Assembly: GCA_932294295.1 (NCBI GenBank)
Contig: OW028580.1
Span: 9,949,374 to 10,013,373, forward strand
DNA: 64,000 nt
Reading direction: 5' to 3'
From: Alitta virens
Taxonomy: Eukaryota; Annelida; Polychaeta; Phyllodocida; Nereididae
Position numbers and translations under genes: made by a program. The notes below the pieces were generated by a model, which saw only the letters and a list, made by a program, of their open reading frames with translations, did not search any database and was not told the DNA's origin. Positions 14,622-28,771 of this stretch are shown in pieces. Within the stretch, counting starts at the first letter, position 1; every line of letters begins with the position of its first letter.

Positions 14622-15880
14622 GTTCACACTTTTTTTGTTGTTCACACTTTGTTTGTTTGTTGTTCACACTTTTTTTGGTTTCTTGTTCACACTTTGTTTG
14701 TTTGTTGTTCACACATTTTTTGTTTGTTGTTTACACTTTTTTTGTTTGTTGTTCACACTTTTTTTGGTTTGTTGTTCACACTTTTTTTGTTGTTCACACT
14801 TTGTTTGTTTGTTGTTCACACTTTGTTTGTTGTTCACACTTTGTTTGTTTGTTGTTCACACTTTTTTTTTTTTTTGTTCACACTTTTTTTGGTTTGTTGT
14901 TCACACTTTTTTTGTTTGTTGTTCACACTTTGTTTGTTGTTCACACTTTGTTTGTTTGTTGTTCACACTTTGTTTGTTTGTTGTTCACACTTTTTTTGTT
15001 TGTTGTGCACACTTTTTTTGTTTGTTGTTCACACTTTTTTTGGTTTATTGTTCACACTTTTTTTGGTTTGTTGTTCACACTTTGTTTGTTTGTTGTTCAC
15101 ACTTTGTTTGTTGTTCACACTTTGTTTGTTTGTTGTTCACACTTTTTTTGTTTGTTGTTCACACTTTGTTTGTTTGTTGTTCACACATTTTTTGTTTGTT
15201 GTTCACACTTTTTTTGGTTTCTTGTTCACACTTTGTTTGTTTGTTGTTCACACATTGTTTGTTTGTTGTTTACACTTTTTTTGTTTGTTGTTCACACATT
15301 TTTTGTTTGTTGTTTACACTTTGTTTGTTGTTCACACTTTTTTTGGTTTGTTGTTCACACTTTTTTTGGTTTGTTGTTCACACTTTTTTTGGTTTGTTGC
15401 TCACACTTTTTTTGGTTTGTTGTTCACACTTTTTTTGGTTTGTTGTTCACACTTTGTTTGTTTGTTGTTCACACATTTTTTGTTTGTTGTTTACACTTTG
15501 TTTGTTGTTCACACATTTTTTGGTTTATTGTTCACACTTTGTTTGTTGTTCACACTTTTTTTGGTTTGTTGTTCACACATTTTTTGGTTTGTTGTTCACA
15601 CTTTTTTTGGTTTGTTGTTCGCACATTTTTTGGTTTGTTGTTCACACTTTTTTTGGTTTGTTGTTCACACTTTTTTTGGTTTGTTGTTCACACTTTTTTT
15701 GTTGTTCACACTTTGTTTGTTTGTTGTTCACACTTTTTTTGGTTTCTTGTTCACACTTTGTTTGTTTGTTGTTCACACATTTTTTGTTTGTTGTTTACAC
15801 TTTTTTTGTTTGTTGTTCACACATTTTTTGTTTGTTGTTTACACTTTGTTTGTTGTTCACACTTTTTTTGGTTTGTTGTT
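14622..15880 (+). repeat. Segmental copy B2 (pairs with 6379-7636)
   Basis: It has the same order of 18, 22 and 23 bp monomers as 6379-7636, including the T14 tract at 14862-14875 and a GTGCAC monomer near 15006. Most of it (about 14.76-15.82 kb) is the segment missing from block H3. Confidence 0.8.
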
Positions 15881-16947
15881 CACACTTTTTTTGGTTTGTT
15901 GTTCACACTTTTTTTGGTTTGTTGCTCACACTTTTTTTGGTTTGTTGTTCACACTTTTTTTGGTTTGTTGTTCACACTTTGTTTGTTTGTTTTTCACACA
16001 TTTTTTGTTTGTTGTTTACACTTTGTTTGTTGTTCACACATTTTTTGGTTTATTGTTCACACTTTGTTTGTTGTTCACACTTTTTTTGGTTTGTTGTTCA
16101 CACATTTTTTGGTTTGTTGTTCACACTTTTTTTGGTTTGTTGTTCGCACATTTTTTGGTTTGTTGTTCACACTTTTTTTGGTTTGTTGTTCACACTTTTT
16201 TTGGTTTGTTGTTCACACTTTTTTTGTTGTTCACACTTTGTTTGTTTGTTGTTCACACTTTGTTTGTTGTTCACACTTTGTTTGTTTGTTGTTCACACTT
16301 TTTTTTTTTTTTGTTCACACTTTTTTTGGTTTGTTGTTCACACTTTTTTTGTTTGTTGTTCACACTTTGTTTGTTGTTCACACTTTGTTTGTTTGTTGTT
16401 CACACTTTGTTTGTTTGTTGTTCACACTTTTTTTGTTTGTTGTTCACACTTTTTTTGTTTGTTGTTCACACATTTTTTGTTTGTTGTTTACACTTTGTTT
16501 GTTGTTCACACTTTTTTTGGTTTGTTGTTCACACTTTTTTTGGTTTGTTGTTCACACTTTTTTTGGTTTGTTGCTCACACTTTTTTTGGTTTGTTGTTCA
16601 CACTTTTTTTGGTTTGTTGTTCACACTTTGTTTGTTTGTTTTTCACACATTTTTTGTTTGTTGTTTACACTTTGTTTGTTGTTCACACATTTTTTGGTTT
16701 ATTGTTCACACTTTGTTTGTTGTTCACACTTTTTTTGGTTTGTTGTTCACACATTTTTTGGTTTGTTGTTCACACTTTTTTTGGTTTGTTGTTCGCACAT
16801 TTTTTGGTTTGTTGTTCACACTTTTTTTGGTTTGTTGTTCACACTTTTTTTGGTTTGTTGTTCACACTTTTTTTGTTGTTCACACTTTGTTTGTTTGTTG
16901 TTCACACTTTGTTTGTTGTTCACACTTTGTTTGTTTGTTGTTCACAC

Positions 16948-19900
16948 TTTTTTTTTTTTTTGTTCACACTTTTTTTGGTTTGTTGTTCACACTTTTTTTG
17001 TTTGTTGTTCACACTTTGTTTGTTGTTCACACTTTGTTTGTTTGTTGTTCACACTTTGTTTGTTTGTTGTTCACACTTTTTTTGTTTGTTGTTCACACTT
17101 TGTTTGTTTGTTGTTCACACATTTTTTGTTTGTTGTTCACACTTTTTTTGGTTTCATGTTCACACTTTGTTTGTTTGTTGTTCACACATTTTTTGTTTGT
17201 TGTTTACACTTTTTTTGTTTGTTGTTCACACATTTTTTGGTTTATTGTTCACACTTTGTTTGTTTGTTGTTCACACTTTGTTTGTTTGTTGTTCACACTT
17301 TGTTTGTTGTTCACACTTTGTTTGTTTGTTGTTCACACTTTTTTTGTTTGTTGTTCACACTTTTTTTGTTTGTTGTTCACACATTTTTTGTTTGTTGTTT
17401 ACACTTTTTTTGTTTGTTGTTCACACATTTTTTGGTTTATTGTTCACACTTTGTTTGTTTGTTGTTCACACTTTTTTTGGTTTGTTGTTCACACATTTTT
17501 TGGTTTGTTGTTCACACTTTTTTTGGTTTGTTGTTCACACTTTTTTTGGTTTGTTGTTCACACTTTTTTTGGTTTGTTGTTCACACTTTTTTTGGTTTAT
17601 TGTTCACACTTTTTTTGGTTTGTTGTTCACACTTTTTTTGTTTGTTGTTCACACTTTGTTTGTTGTTCACACTTTGTTTGTTTGTTGTTCACACTTTTTT
17701 TGTTTGTTGTTCACACTTTGTTTGTTTGTTGTTCACACATTTTTTGTTTGTTGTTCACACTTTTTTTGGTTTCTTGTTCACACTTTGTTTGTTTGTTGTT
17801 CACACATTGTTTGTTTGTTGTTTACACTTTTTTTGTTTGTTGTTCACACATTTTTTGTTTGTTGTTTACACTTTGTTTGTTGTTCACACTTTTTTTGGTT
17901 TGTTGTTCACACTTTTTTTGGTTTGTTGTTCACACTTTTTTTGGTTTGTTGCTCACACTTTTTTTGGTTTGTTGTTCACACTTTTTTTGGTTTGTTGTTC
18001 ACACTTTGTTTGTTTGTTGTTCACACATTTTTTGTTTGTTGTTTACACTTTGTTTGTTGTTCACACATTTTTTGGTTTATTGTTCACACTTTGTTTGTTG
18101 TTCACACTTTTTTTGGTTTGTTGTTCACACATTTTTTGGTTTCTTGTTCACACTTTTTTTGGTTTGTTGTTCGCACATTTTTTGGTTTGTTGTTCACACT
18201 TTTTTTGGTTTGTTGTTCACACTTTTTTTGGTTTGTTGTTCACACTTTTTTTGTTGTTCACACTTTGTTTGTTTGTTGTTCACACTTTTTTTGGTTTCTT
18301 GTTCACACTTTGTTTGTTTGTTGTTCACACATTTTTTGTTTGTTGTTTACACTTTTTTTGTTTGTTGTTCACACATTTTTTGTTTGTTGTTCACACTTTG
18401 TTTGTTGTTCACACTTTTTTTGGTTTGTTGTTCACACTTTTTTTGGTTTGTTGTTCACACTTTTTTTGGTTTGTTGCTCACACTTTTTTTGGTTTGTTGT
18501 TCACACTTTTTTTGGTTTGTTGTTCACACTTTGTTTGTTTGTTTTTCACACATTTTTTGTTTGTTGTTTACACTTTGTTTGTTGTTCACACATTTTTTGG
18601 TTTATTGTTCACACTTTGTTTGTTGTTCACACTTTTTTTGGTTTGTTGTTCACACATTTTTTGGTTTGTTGTTCACACTTTTTTTGGTTTGTTGTTCGCA
18701 CATTTTTTGGTTTGTTGTTCACACTTTTTTTGGTTTGTTGTTCACACTTTTTTTGGTTTGTTGTTCACACTTTTTTTGTTGTTCACACTTTGTTTGTTTG
18801 TTGTTCACACTTTGTTTGTTGTTCACACTTTGTTTGTTTGTTGTTCACACTTTTTTTTTTTTTTGTTCACACTTTTTTTGGTTTGTTGTTCACACTTTTT
18901 TTGTTTGTTGTTCACACTTTGTTTGTTGTTCACACTTTGTTTGTTTGTTGTTCACACTTTGTTTGTTTGTTGTTCACACTTTTTTTGTTTGTTGTTCACA
19001 CTTTGTTTGTTTGTTGTTCACACATTTTTTGTTTGTTGTTCACACTTTTTTTGGTTTCATGTTCACACTTTGTTTGTTTGTTGTTCACACATTTTTTGTT
19101 TGTTGTTTACACTTTTTTTGTTTGTTGTTCACACATTTTTTGGTTTATTGTTCACACTTTGTTTGTTTGTTGTTCACACTTTGTTTGTTTGTTGTTCACA
19201 CTTTGTTTGTTGTTCACACTTTGTTTGTTTGTTGTTCACACTTTTTTTGTTTGTTGTTCACACTTTTTTTGTTTGTTGTTCACACATTTTTTGTTTGTTG
19301 TTTACACTTTTTTTGTTTGTTGTTCACACATTTTTTGGTTTATTGTTCACACTTTGTTTGTTTGTTGTTCACACTTTTTTTGGTTTGTTGTTCACACATT
19401 TTTTGGTTTGTTGTTCACACTTTTTTTGGTTTGTTGTTCACACTTTTTTTGGTTTGTTGTTCACACTTTTTTTGGTTTGTTGTTCACACTTTTTTTGGTT
19501 TATTGTTCACACTTTTTTTGGTTTGTTGTTCACACTTTTTTTGTTTGTTGTTCACACTTTGTTTGTTGTTCACACTTTGTTTGTTTGTTGTTCACACTTT
19601 TTTTGTTTGTTGTTCACACTTTGTTTGTTTGTTGTTCACACATTTTTTGTTTGTTGTTCACACTTTTTTTGGTTTCTTGTTCACACTTTGTTTGTTTGTT
19701 GTTCACACATTGTTTGTTTGTTGTTTACACTTTTTTTGTTTGTTGTTCACACATTTTTTGTTTGTTGTTTACACTTTGTTTGTTGTTCACACTTTTTTTG
19801 GTTTGTTGTTCACACTTTTTTTGGTTTGTTGTTCACACTTTTTTTGGTTTGTTGCTCACACTTTTTTTGGTTTGTTGTTCACACTTTTTTTGGTTTGTTG

Positions 19901-20753
19901 TTCACACTTTGTTTGTTTGTTGTTCACACGTTTTTTGTTTGTTGTTTACACTTTGTTTGTTGTTCACACATTTTTTGGTTTATTGTTCACACTTTGTTTG
20001 TTGTTCACACTTTTTTTGGTTTGTTGTTCACACATTTTTTGGTTTGTTTTTCACACTTTTTTTGGTTTGTTGTTCGCACATTTTTTGGTTTGTTGTTCAC
20101 ACTTTTTTTGGTTTGTTGTTCACACTTTTTTTGGTTTGTTGTTCACACTTTTTTTGTTGTTCACACTTTGTTTGTTTGTTGTTCACACTTTTTTTGGTTT
20201 CTTGTTCACACTTTGTTTGTTTGTTGTTCACACATTTTTTGTTTGTTGTTTACACTTTTTTTGTTTGTTGTTCACACATTTTTTGTTTGTTGTTTACACT
20301 TTGTTTGTTGTTCACACTTTTTTTGGTTTGTTGTTCACACTTTTTTTGGTTTGTTGTTCACACTTTTTTTGGTTTGTTGCTCACACTTTTTTTGGTTTGT
20401 TGTTCACACTTTTTTTGGTTTGTTGTTCACACTTTGTTTGTTTGTTTTTCACACATTTTTTGTTTGTTGTTTACACTTTGTTTGTTGTTCACACATTTTT
20501 TGGTTTATTGTTCACACTTTGTTTGTTGTTCACACTTTTTTTGGTTTGTTGTTCACACATTTTTTGGTTTGTTGTTCACACTTTTTTTGGTTTGTTGTTC
20601 GCACATTTTTTGGTTTGTTGTTCACACTTTTTTTGGTTTGTTGTTCACACTTTTTTTGGTTTGTTGTTCACACTTTTTTTGTTGTTCACACTTTGTTTGT
20701 TTGTTGTTCACACTTTGTTTGTTGTTCACACTTTGTTTGTTTGTTGTTCACAC
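16948..20753 (+). repeat. Tandem pair of 1903-bp subunits
   Basis: T-tract starts at 16948, 18851 and 20754 are each 1903 bp apart, and the monomer order between them agrees. The differences I could see are few: GGTTTCTTG at about 18140 in the first where the second has GGTTTGTTTTTC at about 20041, and TTCACAC at about 18384 against TTTACAC in the second. A third copy starts at 20754 and runs about 420 bp before it switches at the GGTTAG monomer. Confidence 0.85.
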
Positions 20754-21178
20754 TTTTTTTTTTTTTGTTCACACTTTTTTTGGTTTGTTGTTCACACTTT
20801 TTTTGTTTGTTGTTCACACTTTGTTTGTTGTTCACACTTTGTTTGTTTGTTGTTCACACTTTGTTTGTTTGTTGTTCACACTTTTTTTGTTTGTTGTTCA
20901 CACTTTGTTTGTTTGTTGTTCACACATTTTTTGTTTGTTGTTCACACTTTTTTTGGTTTCATGTTCACACTTTGTTTGTTTGTTGTTCACACATTTTTTG
21001 TTTGTTGTTTACACTTTTTTTGTTTGTTGTTCACACATTTTTTGGTTTATTGTTCACACTTTGTTTGTTTGTTGTTCACACTTTGTTTGTTTGTTGTTCA
21101 CACTTTGTTTGTTGTTCACACTTTGTTTGTTTGTTGTTCACACTTTTTTTGTTTGTTGTTCACACTTTTTTTGGTTAG

Positions 21179-24100
21179 TTGTTCACACTTTTTTTGTTTG
21201 TTGTTCACACTTTGTTTGTTGTTCACACTTTGTTTGTTTGTTGTTCACACTTTTTTTGTTTGTTGTTCACACTTTGTTTGTTTGTTGTTCACACATTTTT
21301 TGTTTGTTGTTCACACTTTTTTTGGTTTCTTGTTCACACTTTGTTTATTTGTTGTTCACACATTTTTTGTTTGTTGTTTACACTTTTTTTGTTTGTTGTT
21401 CACACATTTTTTGGTTTATTGTTCACACTTTGTTTGTTTGTTGTTCACACTTTTTTTGGTTTGTTGTTCACACATTTTTTGGTTTGTTGTTCACACTTTT
21501 TTTGGTTTGTTGTTCACACTTTTTTTGGTTTGTTGTTCACACTTTTTTTGGTTTGTTGTTCACACTTTTTTTGGTTTATTGTTCACACTTTTTTTGGTTT
21601 GTTGTTCACACTTTTTTTGTTTGTTGTTCACACTTTGTTTGTTGTTCACACTTTGTTTGTTTGTTGTTCACACTTTTTTTGTTTGTTGTTCACACTTTGT
21701 TTGTTTGTTGTTCACACATTTTTTGTTTGTTGTTCACACTTTTTTTGGTTTCTTGTTCACACTTTGTTTGTTTGTTGTTCACACATTGTTTGTTTGTTGT
21801 TTACACTTTTTTTGTTTGTTGTTCACACATTTTTTGTTTGTTGTTTACACTTTGTTTGTTGTTCACACTTTTTTTGGTTTGTTGTTCACACTTTTTTTGG
21901 TTTGTTGTTCACACTTTTTTTGGTTTGTTGCTCACACTTTTTTTGGTTTGTTGTTCACACTTTTTTTGGTTTGTTGTTCACACTTTGTTTGTTTGTTGTT
22001 CACACATTTTTTGTTTGTTGTTTACACTTTGTTTGTTGTTCACACATTTTTTGGTTTATTGTTCACACTTTGTTTGTTGTTCACACTTTTTTTGGTTTGT
22101 TGTTCACACATTTTTTGGTTTGTTGTTCACACTTTTTTTGGTTTGTTGTTCGCACATTTTTTGGTTTGTTGTTCACACTTTTTTTGGTTTGTTGTTCACA
22201 CTTTTTTTGGTTTGTTGTTCACACTTTTTTTGTTGTTCACACTTTGTTTGTTTGTTGTTCACACTTTTTTTGGTTTCTTGTTCACACTTTGTTTGTTTGT
22301 TGTTCACACATTTTTTGTTTGTTGTTTACACTTTTTTTGTTTGTTGTTCACACATTTTTTGTTTGTTGTTTACACTTTGTTTGTTGTTCACACTTTTTTT
22401 GGTTTGTTGTTCACACTTTTTTTGGTTTGTTGTTCACACTTTTTTTGGTTTGTTGCTCACACTTTTTTTGGTTTGTTGTTCACACTTTTTTTGGTTTGTT
22501 GTTCACACTTTGTTTGTTTGTTTTTCACACATTTTTTGTTTGTTGTTTACACTTTGTTTGTTGTTCACACATTTTTTGGTTTATTGTTCACACTTTGTTT
22601 GTTGTTCACACTTTTTTTGGTTTGTTGTTCACACATTTTTTGGTTTGTTGTTCACACTTTTTTTGGTTTGTTGTTCGCACATTTTTTGGTTTGTTGTTCT
22701 CACTTTTTTTGGTTTGTTGTTCACACTTTTTTTGGTTTGTTGTTCACACCTTTTTTGTTGTTCACACTTTGTTTGTTTGTTGTTCACACTTTGTTTGTTG
22801 TTCACACTTTGTTTGTTTGTTGTTCACACTTTTTTTTTTTTTTGTTCACACTTTTTTTGGTTTGTTGTTCACACTTTTTTTGTTTGTTGTTCACACTTTG
22901 TTTGTTGTTCACACTTTGTTTGTTTGTTGTTCACACTTTGTTTGTTTGTTGTTCACACTTTTTTTGTTTGTTGTTCACACTTTGTTTGTTTGTTGTTCAC
23001 ACATTTTTTGTTTGTTGTTCACACTTTTTTTGGTTTCATGTTCACACTTTGTTTGTTTGTTGTTCACACATTTTTTGTTTGTTGTTTACACTTTTTTTGT
23101 TTGTTGTTCACACATTTTTTGGTTTATTGTTCACACTTTGTTTGTTTGTTGTTCACACTTTGTTTGTTTGTTGTTCACACTTTGTTTGTTGTTCACACTT
23201 TGTTTGTTTGTTGTTCACACTTTGTTTGTTTGTTGTTCACACATTTTTTGTTTGTTGTTTACACTTTTTTTGTTTGTTGTTCACACATTTTTTGTTTGTT
23301 GTTTACACTTTGTTTGTTGTTCACACTTTGTTTGTTTGTTGTTCACACATTTTTTGTTTGTTGTTTACACTTTCTTTGTTGTTCACACATTTTTTGGTTT
23401 ATTGTTCACACTTTGTTTGTTGTTCACACTTTTTTTGGTTTGTTGTTCACACATTTTTTGGTTTGTTGTTCACACTTTTTTTGGTTTGTTGTTCGCACAT
23501 TTTTTGGTTTGTTGTTCACACTTTTTTTGGTTTGTTGTTCACACTTTTTTTGGTTTGCTGTTCACACTTTTTTTGTTGTTCACACTTTGTTTGTTTGTTG
23601 TTCACACTTTTTTTGTTTGTTGTTCACACTTTGTTTGTTTGTTGTTCAAACATTTTTTGTTTGTTGTTTACACTTTGTTTGTTGTTCACACATTTTTTGG
23701 TTTATTGTTCACACTTTGTTTGTTGTTCACACTTTTTTTGGTTTGTTGTTCACACATTTTTTGGTTTGTTGTTCACACTTTTTTTGGTTTGTTGTTCGCA
23801 CATTTTTTGGTTTGTTGTTCACACTTTTTTTGGTTTGTTGTTCACACTTTTTTTGGTTTGCTGTTCACACTTTTTTTGTTGTTCACACTTTGTTTGTTTG
23901 TTGTTCACACTTTTTTTGTTTGTTGTTCACACTTTGTTTGTTTGTTGTTCACACATTTTTTGTTTGTTGTTCACACTTTTTTTGGTTTCTTGTTCACACT
24001 TTGTTTGTTTGTTGTTCACACATTTTTTGTTTGTTGTTTACACTTTTTTTGTTTGTTGTTCACACATTTTTTGTTTGTTGTTTACACTTTGTTTGTTGTT

Positions 24101-27100
24101 CACACTTTTTTTGGTTTGTTGTTCACACTTTTTTTGGTTTGTTGTTCACACTTTTTTTGGTTTGTTGCTCACACTTTTTTTGGTTTGTTGTTCACACTTT
24201 TTTTGGTTTGTTGTTCACACTTTGTTTGTTTGTTTTTCACACATTTTTTGTTTGTTGTTTACACTTTGTTTGTTGTTCACACATTTTTTGGTTTATTGTT
24301 CACACTTTGTTTGTTGTTCACACTTTTTTTGGTTTGTTGTTCACACATTTTTTGGTTTGTTGTTCACACTTTTTTTGGTTTGTTGTTCGCACATTTTTTG
24401 GTTTGTTGTTCACACTTTTTTTGGTTTGTTGTTCACACTTTTTTTGGTTTGTTGTTCACACTTTTTTTGTTGTTCACACTTTGTTTGTTTGTTGTTCACA
24501 CTTTGTTTGTTGTTCACACTTTGTTTGTTTGTTGTTCACACTTTTTTTTTTTTTTGTTCACACTTTTTTTGGTTTGTTGTTCACACTTTTTTTGTTTGTT
24601 GTTCACACTTTGTTTGTTGTTCACACTTTGTTTGTTTGTTGTTCACACTTTGTTTGTTTGTTGTTCACACTTTTTTTGTTTGTTGTTCACACTTTGTTTG
24701 TTTGTTGTTCACACATTTTTTGTTTGTTGTTCACACTTTTTTTGGTTTCATGTTCACACTTTGTTTGTTTGTTGTTCACACATTTTTTGTTTGTTGTTTA
24801 CACTTTTTTTGTTTGTTGTTCACACATTTTTTGGTTTATTGTTCACACTTTGTTTGTTTGTTGTTCACACTTTGTTTGTTTGTTGTTCACACTTTGTTTG
24901 TTGTTCACACTTTGTTTGTTTGTTGTTCACACTTTTTTTGTTTGTTGTTCACACTTTTTTTGTTTGTTGTTCACACATTTTTTGTTTGTTGTTTACACTT
25001 TTTTTGTTTGTTGTTCACACATTTTTTGGTTTATTGTTCACACTTTGTTTGTTTGTTGTTCACACTTTTTTTGGTTTGTTGTTCACACATTTTTTGGTTT
25101 GTTGTTCACACTTTTTTTGGTTTGTTGTTCACACTTTTTTTGGTTTGTTGTTCACACTTTTTTTGGTTTGTTGTTCACACTTTTTTTGGTTTATTGTTCA
25201 CACTTTTTTTGGTTTGTTGTTCACACTTTTTTTGTTTGTTGTTCACACTTTGTTTGTTGTTCACACTTTGTTTGTTTGTTGTTCACACTTTTTTTGTTTG
25301 TTGTTCACACTTTGTTTGTTTGTTGTTCACACATTTTTTGTTTGTTGTTCACACTTTTTTTGGTTTCTTGTTCACACTTTGTTTGTTTGTTGTTCACACA
25401 TTGTTTGTTTGTTGTTTACACTTTTTTTGTTTGTTGTTCACACATTTTTTGTTTGTTGTTTACACTTTGTTTGTTGTTCACACTTTTTTTGGTTTGTTGT
25501 TCACACTTTTTTTGGTTTGTTGTTCACACTTTTTTTGGTTTGTTGCTCACACTTTTTTTGGTTTGTTGTTCACACTTTTTTTGGTTTGTTGTTCACACTT
25601 TGTTTGTTTGTTGTTCACACATTTTTTGTTTGTTGTTTACACTTTGTTTGTTGTTCACACATTTTTTGGTTTATTGTTCACACTTTGTTTGTTGTTCACA
25701 CTTTTTTTGGTTTGTTGTTCACACATTTTTTGGTTTGTTGTTCACACTTTTTTTGGTTTGTTGTTCGCACATTTTTTGGTTTGTTGTTCACACTTTTTTT
25801 GGTTTGTTGTTCACACTTTTTTTGGTTTGTTGTTCACACTTTTTTTGTTGTTCACACTTTGTTTGTTTGTTGTTCACACTTTTTTTGGTTTCTTGTTCAC
25901 ACTTTGTTTGTTTGTTGTTCACACATTTTTTGTTTGTTGTTTACACTTTTTTTGTTTGTTGTTCACACATTTTTTGTTTGTTGTTCACACTTTGTTTGTT
26001 GTTCACACTTTTTTTGGTTTGTTGTTCACACTTTTTTTGGTTTGTTGTTCACACTTTTTTTGGTTTGTTGCTCACACTTTTTTTGGTTTGTTGTTCACAC
26101 TTTTTTTGGTTTGTTGTTCACACTTTGTTTATTTGTTTTTCACACATTTTTTGTTTGTTGTTTACACTTTGTTTGTTGTTCACACATTTTTTGGTTTATT
26201 GTTCACACTTTGTTTGTTGTTCACACTTTTTTTGGTTTGTTGTTCACACATTTTTTGGTTTGTTGTTCACACTTTTTTTGGTTTGTTGTTCGCACATTTT
26301 TTGGTTTGTTGTTCACACTTTTTTTGGTTTGTTGTTCACACTTTTTTTGGTTTGTTGTTCACACTTTTTTTGTTGTTCACACTTTGTTTGTTTGTTGTTC
26401 ACACTTTGTTTGTTGTTCACACTTTGTTTGTTTGTTGTTCACACTTTTTTTTTTTTTTGTTCACACTTTTTTTGGTTTGTTGTTCACACTTTTTTTGTTT
26501 GTTGTTCACACTTTGTTTGTTGTTCACACTTTGTTTGTTTGTTGTTCACACTTTGTTTGTTTGTTGTTCACACTTTTTTTGTTTGTTGTTCACACTTTGT
26601 TTGTTTGTTGTTCACACATTTTTTGTTTGTTGTTCACACTTTTTTTGGTTTCATGTTCACACTTTGTTTGTTTGTTGTTCACACATTTTTTTTTGTTGTT
26701 TACACTTTTTTTGTTTGTTGTTCACACATTTTTTGGTTTATTGTTCACACTTTGTTTGTTTGTTGTTCACACTTTGTTTGTTTGTTGTTCACACTTTGTT
26801 TGTTGTTCACACTTTGTTTGTTTGTTGTTCACACTTTTTTTGTTTGTTGTTCACACTTTTTTTGTTTGTTGTTCACACATTTTTTGTTTGTTGTTTACAC
26901 TTTTTTTGTTTGTTGTTCACACATTTTTTGGTTTATTGTTCACACTTTGTTTGTTTGTTGTTCACACTTTTTTTGGTTTGTTGTTCACACATTTTTTGGT
27001 TTGTTGTTCACACTTTTTTTGGTTTGTTGTTCACACTTTTTTTGGTTTGTTGTTCACACTTTTTTTGGTTTGTTGTTCACACTTTTTTTGGTTTATTGTT

Positions 27101-28771
27101 CACACTTTTTTTGGTTTGTTGTTCACACTTTTTTTGTTTGTTGTTCACACTTTGTTTGTTGTTCACACTTTGTTTGTTTGTTGTTCACACTTTTTTTGTT
27201 TGTTGTTCACACTTTGTTTGTTTGTTGTTCACACATTTTTTGTTTGTTGTTCACACTTTTTTTGGTTTCTTGTTCACACTTTGTTTGTTTGTTGTTCACA
27301 CATTGTTTGTTTGTTGTTTACACTTTTTTTGTTTGTTGTTCACACATTTTTTGTTTGTTGTTTACACTTTGTTTGTTGTTCACACTTTTTTTGGTTTGTT
27401 GTTCACACTTTTTTTGGTTTGTTGTTCACACTTTTTTTGGTTTGTTGCTCACACTTTTTTTGGTTTGTTGTTCACACTTTTTTTGGTTTGTTGTTCACAC
27501 TTTGTTTGTTTGTTGTTCACACATTTTTTGTTTGTTGTTTACACTTTGTTTGTTGTTCACACATTTTTTGGTTTATTGTTCACACTTTGTTTGTTGTTCA
27601 CACTTTTTTTGGTTTGTTGTTCACACATTTTTTGGTTTGTTTTTCACACTTTTTTTGGTTTGTTGTTCGCACATTTTTTGGTTTGTTGTTCACACTTTTT
27701 TTGGTTTGTTGTTCACACTTTTTTTGGTTTGTTGTTCACACTTTTTTTGTTGTTCACACTTTGTTTGTTTGTTGTTCACACTTTTTTTGGTTTCTTGTTC
27801 ACACTTTGTTTGTTTGTTGTTCACACATTTTTTGTTTGTTGTTTACACTTTTTTTGTTTGTTGTTCACACATTTTTTGTTTGTTGTTTACACTTTGTTTG
27901 TTGTTCACACTTTTTTTGGTTTGTTGTTCACACTTTTTTTGGTTTGTTGTTCACACTTTTTTTGGTTTGTTGCTCACACTTTTTTTGGTTTGTTGTTCAC
28001 ACTTTTTTTGGTTTGTTGTTCACACTTTGTTTGTTTGTTTTTCACACATTTTTTGTTTGTTGTTTACACTTTGTTTGTTGTTCACACATTTTTTGGTTTA
28101 TTGTTCACACTTTGTTTGTTGTTCACACTTTTTTTGGTTTGTTGTTCACACATTTTTTGGTTTGTTGTTCACACTTTTTTTGGTTTGTTGTTCGCACATT
28201 TTTTGGTTTGTTGTTCACACTTTTTTTGGTTTGTTGTTCACACTTTTTTTGGTTTGTTGTTCACACTTTTTTTGTTGTTCACACTTTGTTTGTTTGTTGT
28301 TCACACTTTGTTTGTTGTTCACACTTTGTTTGTTTGTTGTTCACACTTTTTTTTTTTTTGTTCACACTTTTTTTGGTTTGTTGTTCACACTTTTTTTGTT
28401 TGTTGTTCACACTTTGTTTGTTGTTCACACTTTGTTTGTTTGTTGTTCACACTTTGTTTGTTTGTTGTTCACACTTTTTTTGTTTGTTGTTCACACTTTG
28501 TTTGTTTGTTGTTCACACATTTTTTGTTTGTTGTTCACACTTTTTTTGGTTTCATGTTCACACTTTGTTTGTTTGTTGTTCACACATTTTTTGTTTGTTG
28601 TTTACACTTTTTTTGTTTGTTGTTCACACATTTTTTGGTTTATTGTTTACACTTTGTTTGTTTGTTGTTCACACTTTGTTTGTTTGTTGTTCACACTTTG
28701 TTTGTTGTTCACACTTTGTTTGTTTGTTGTTCACACTTTTTTTGTTTGTTGTTCACACTTTTTTTGGTTAG
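21179..28771 (+). repeat. HOR block H3, 7593 bp between GGTTAG variants
   Basis: T tracts lie at 22830, 24542, 26445 and 28347. It shares a TTCTCAC variant (22698) with H4 (30291) and H5 (40240), and a CTTTCTTTG variant (about 23371) with H4 only (about 30964), both at a 7593 bp offset to H4. H4 therefore looks like its closest relative up to about 24.05 kb, where the two part. It holds two 1903 bp subunits (24542-28346). Private changes include CACACC at about 22749 and TTCAAAC near 23648. Confidence 0.85.
24542..28346 (+). repeat. Tandem pair of 1903/1902-bp subunits
   Basis: The T-tract starts are 24542, 26445 and 28347. This is the same pair as 16948-20753, displaced by 7593-7594 bp. The second unit carries a private A-T9 monomer at 26685-26694, and the tract at 28347 is T13, as is its counterpart at 20754. 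Confidence 0.85.

Larger units (their letters stand above)
13584..21178 (+). repeat. HOR block H2, 7595 bp between GGTTAG variants
   Basis: T14 or T13 tracts lie at 14862, 16299, 16948, 18851 and 20754. The stretch 13584-14757 matches 21179-22352. A segment of about 1063 bp (about 14.76-15.82 kb) is then absent from block H3. From 15.8 kb the match resumes, and after 16948 the offset to H3 is 7594 bp. It contains two complete 1903 bp subunits in tandem. Confidence 0.85.
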
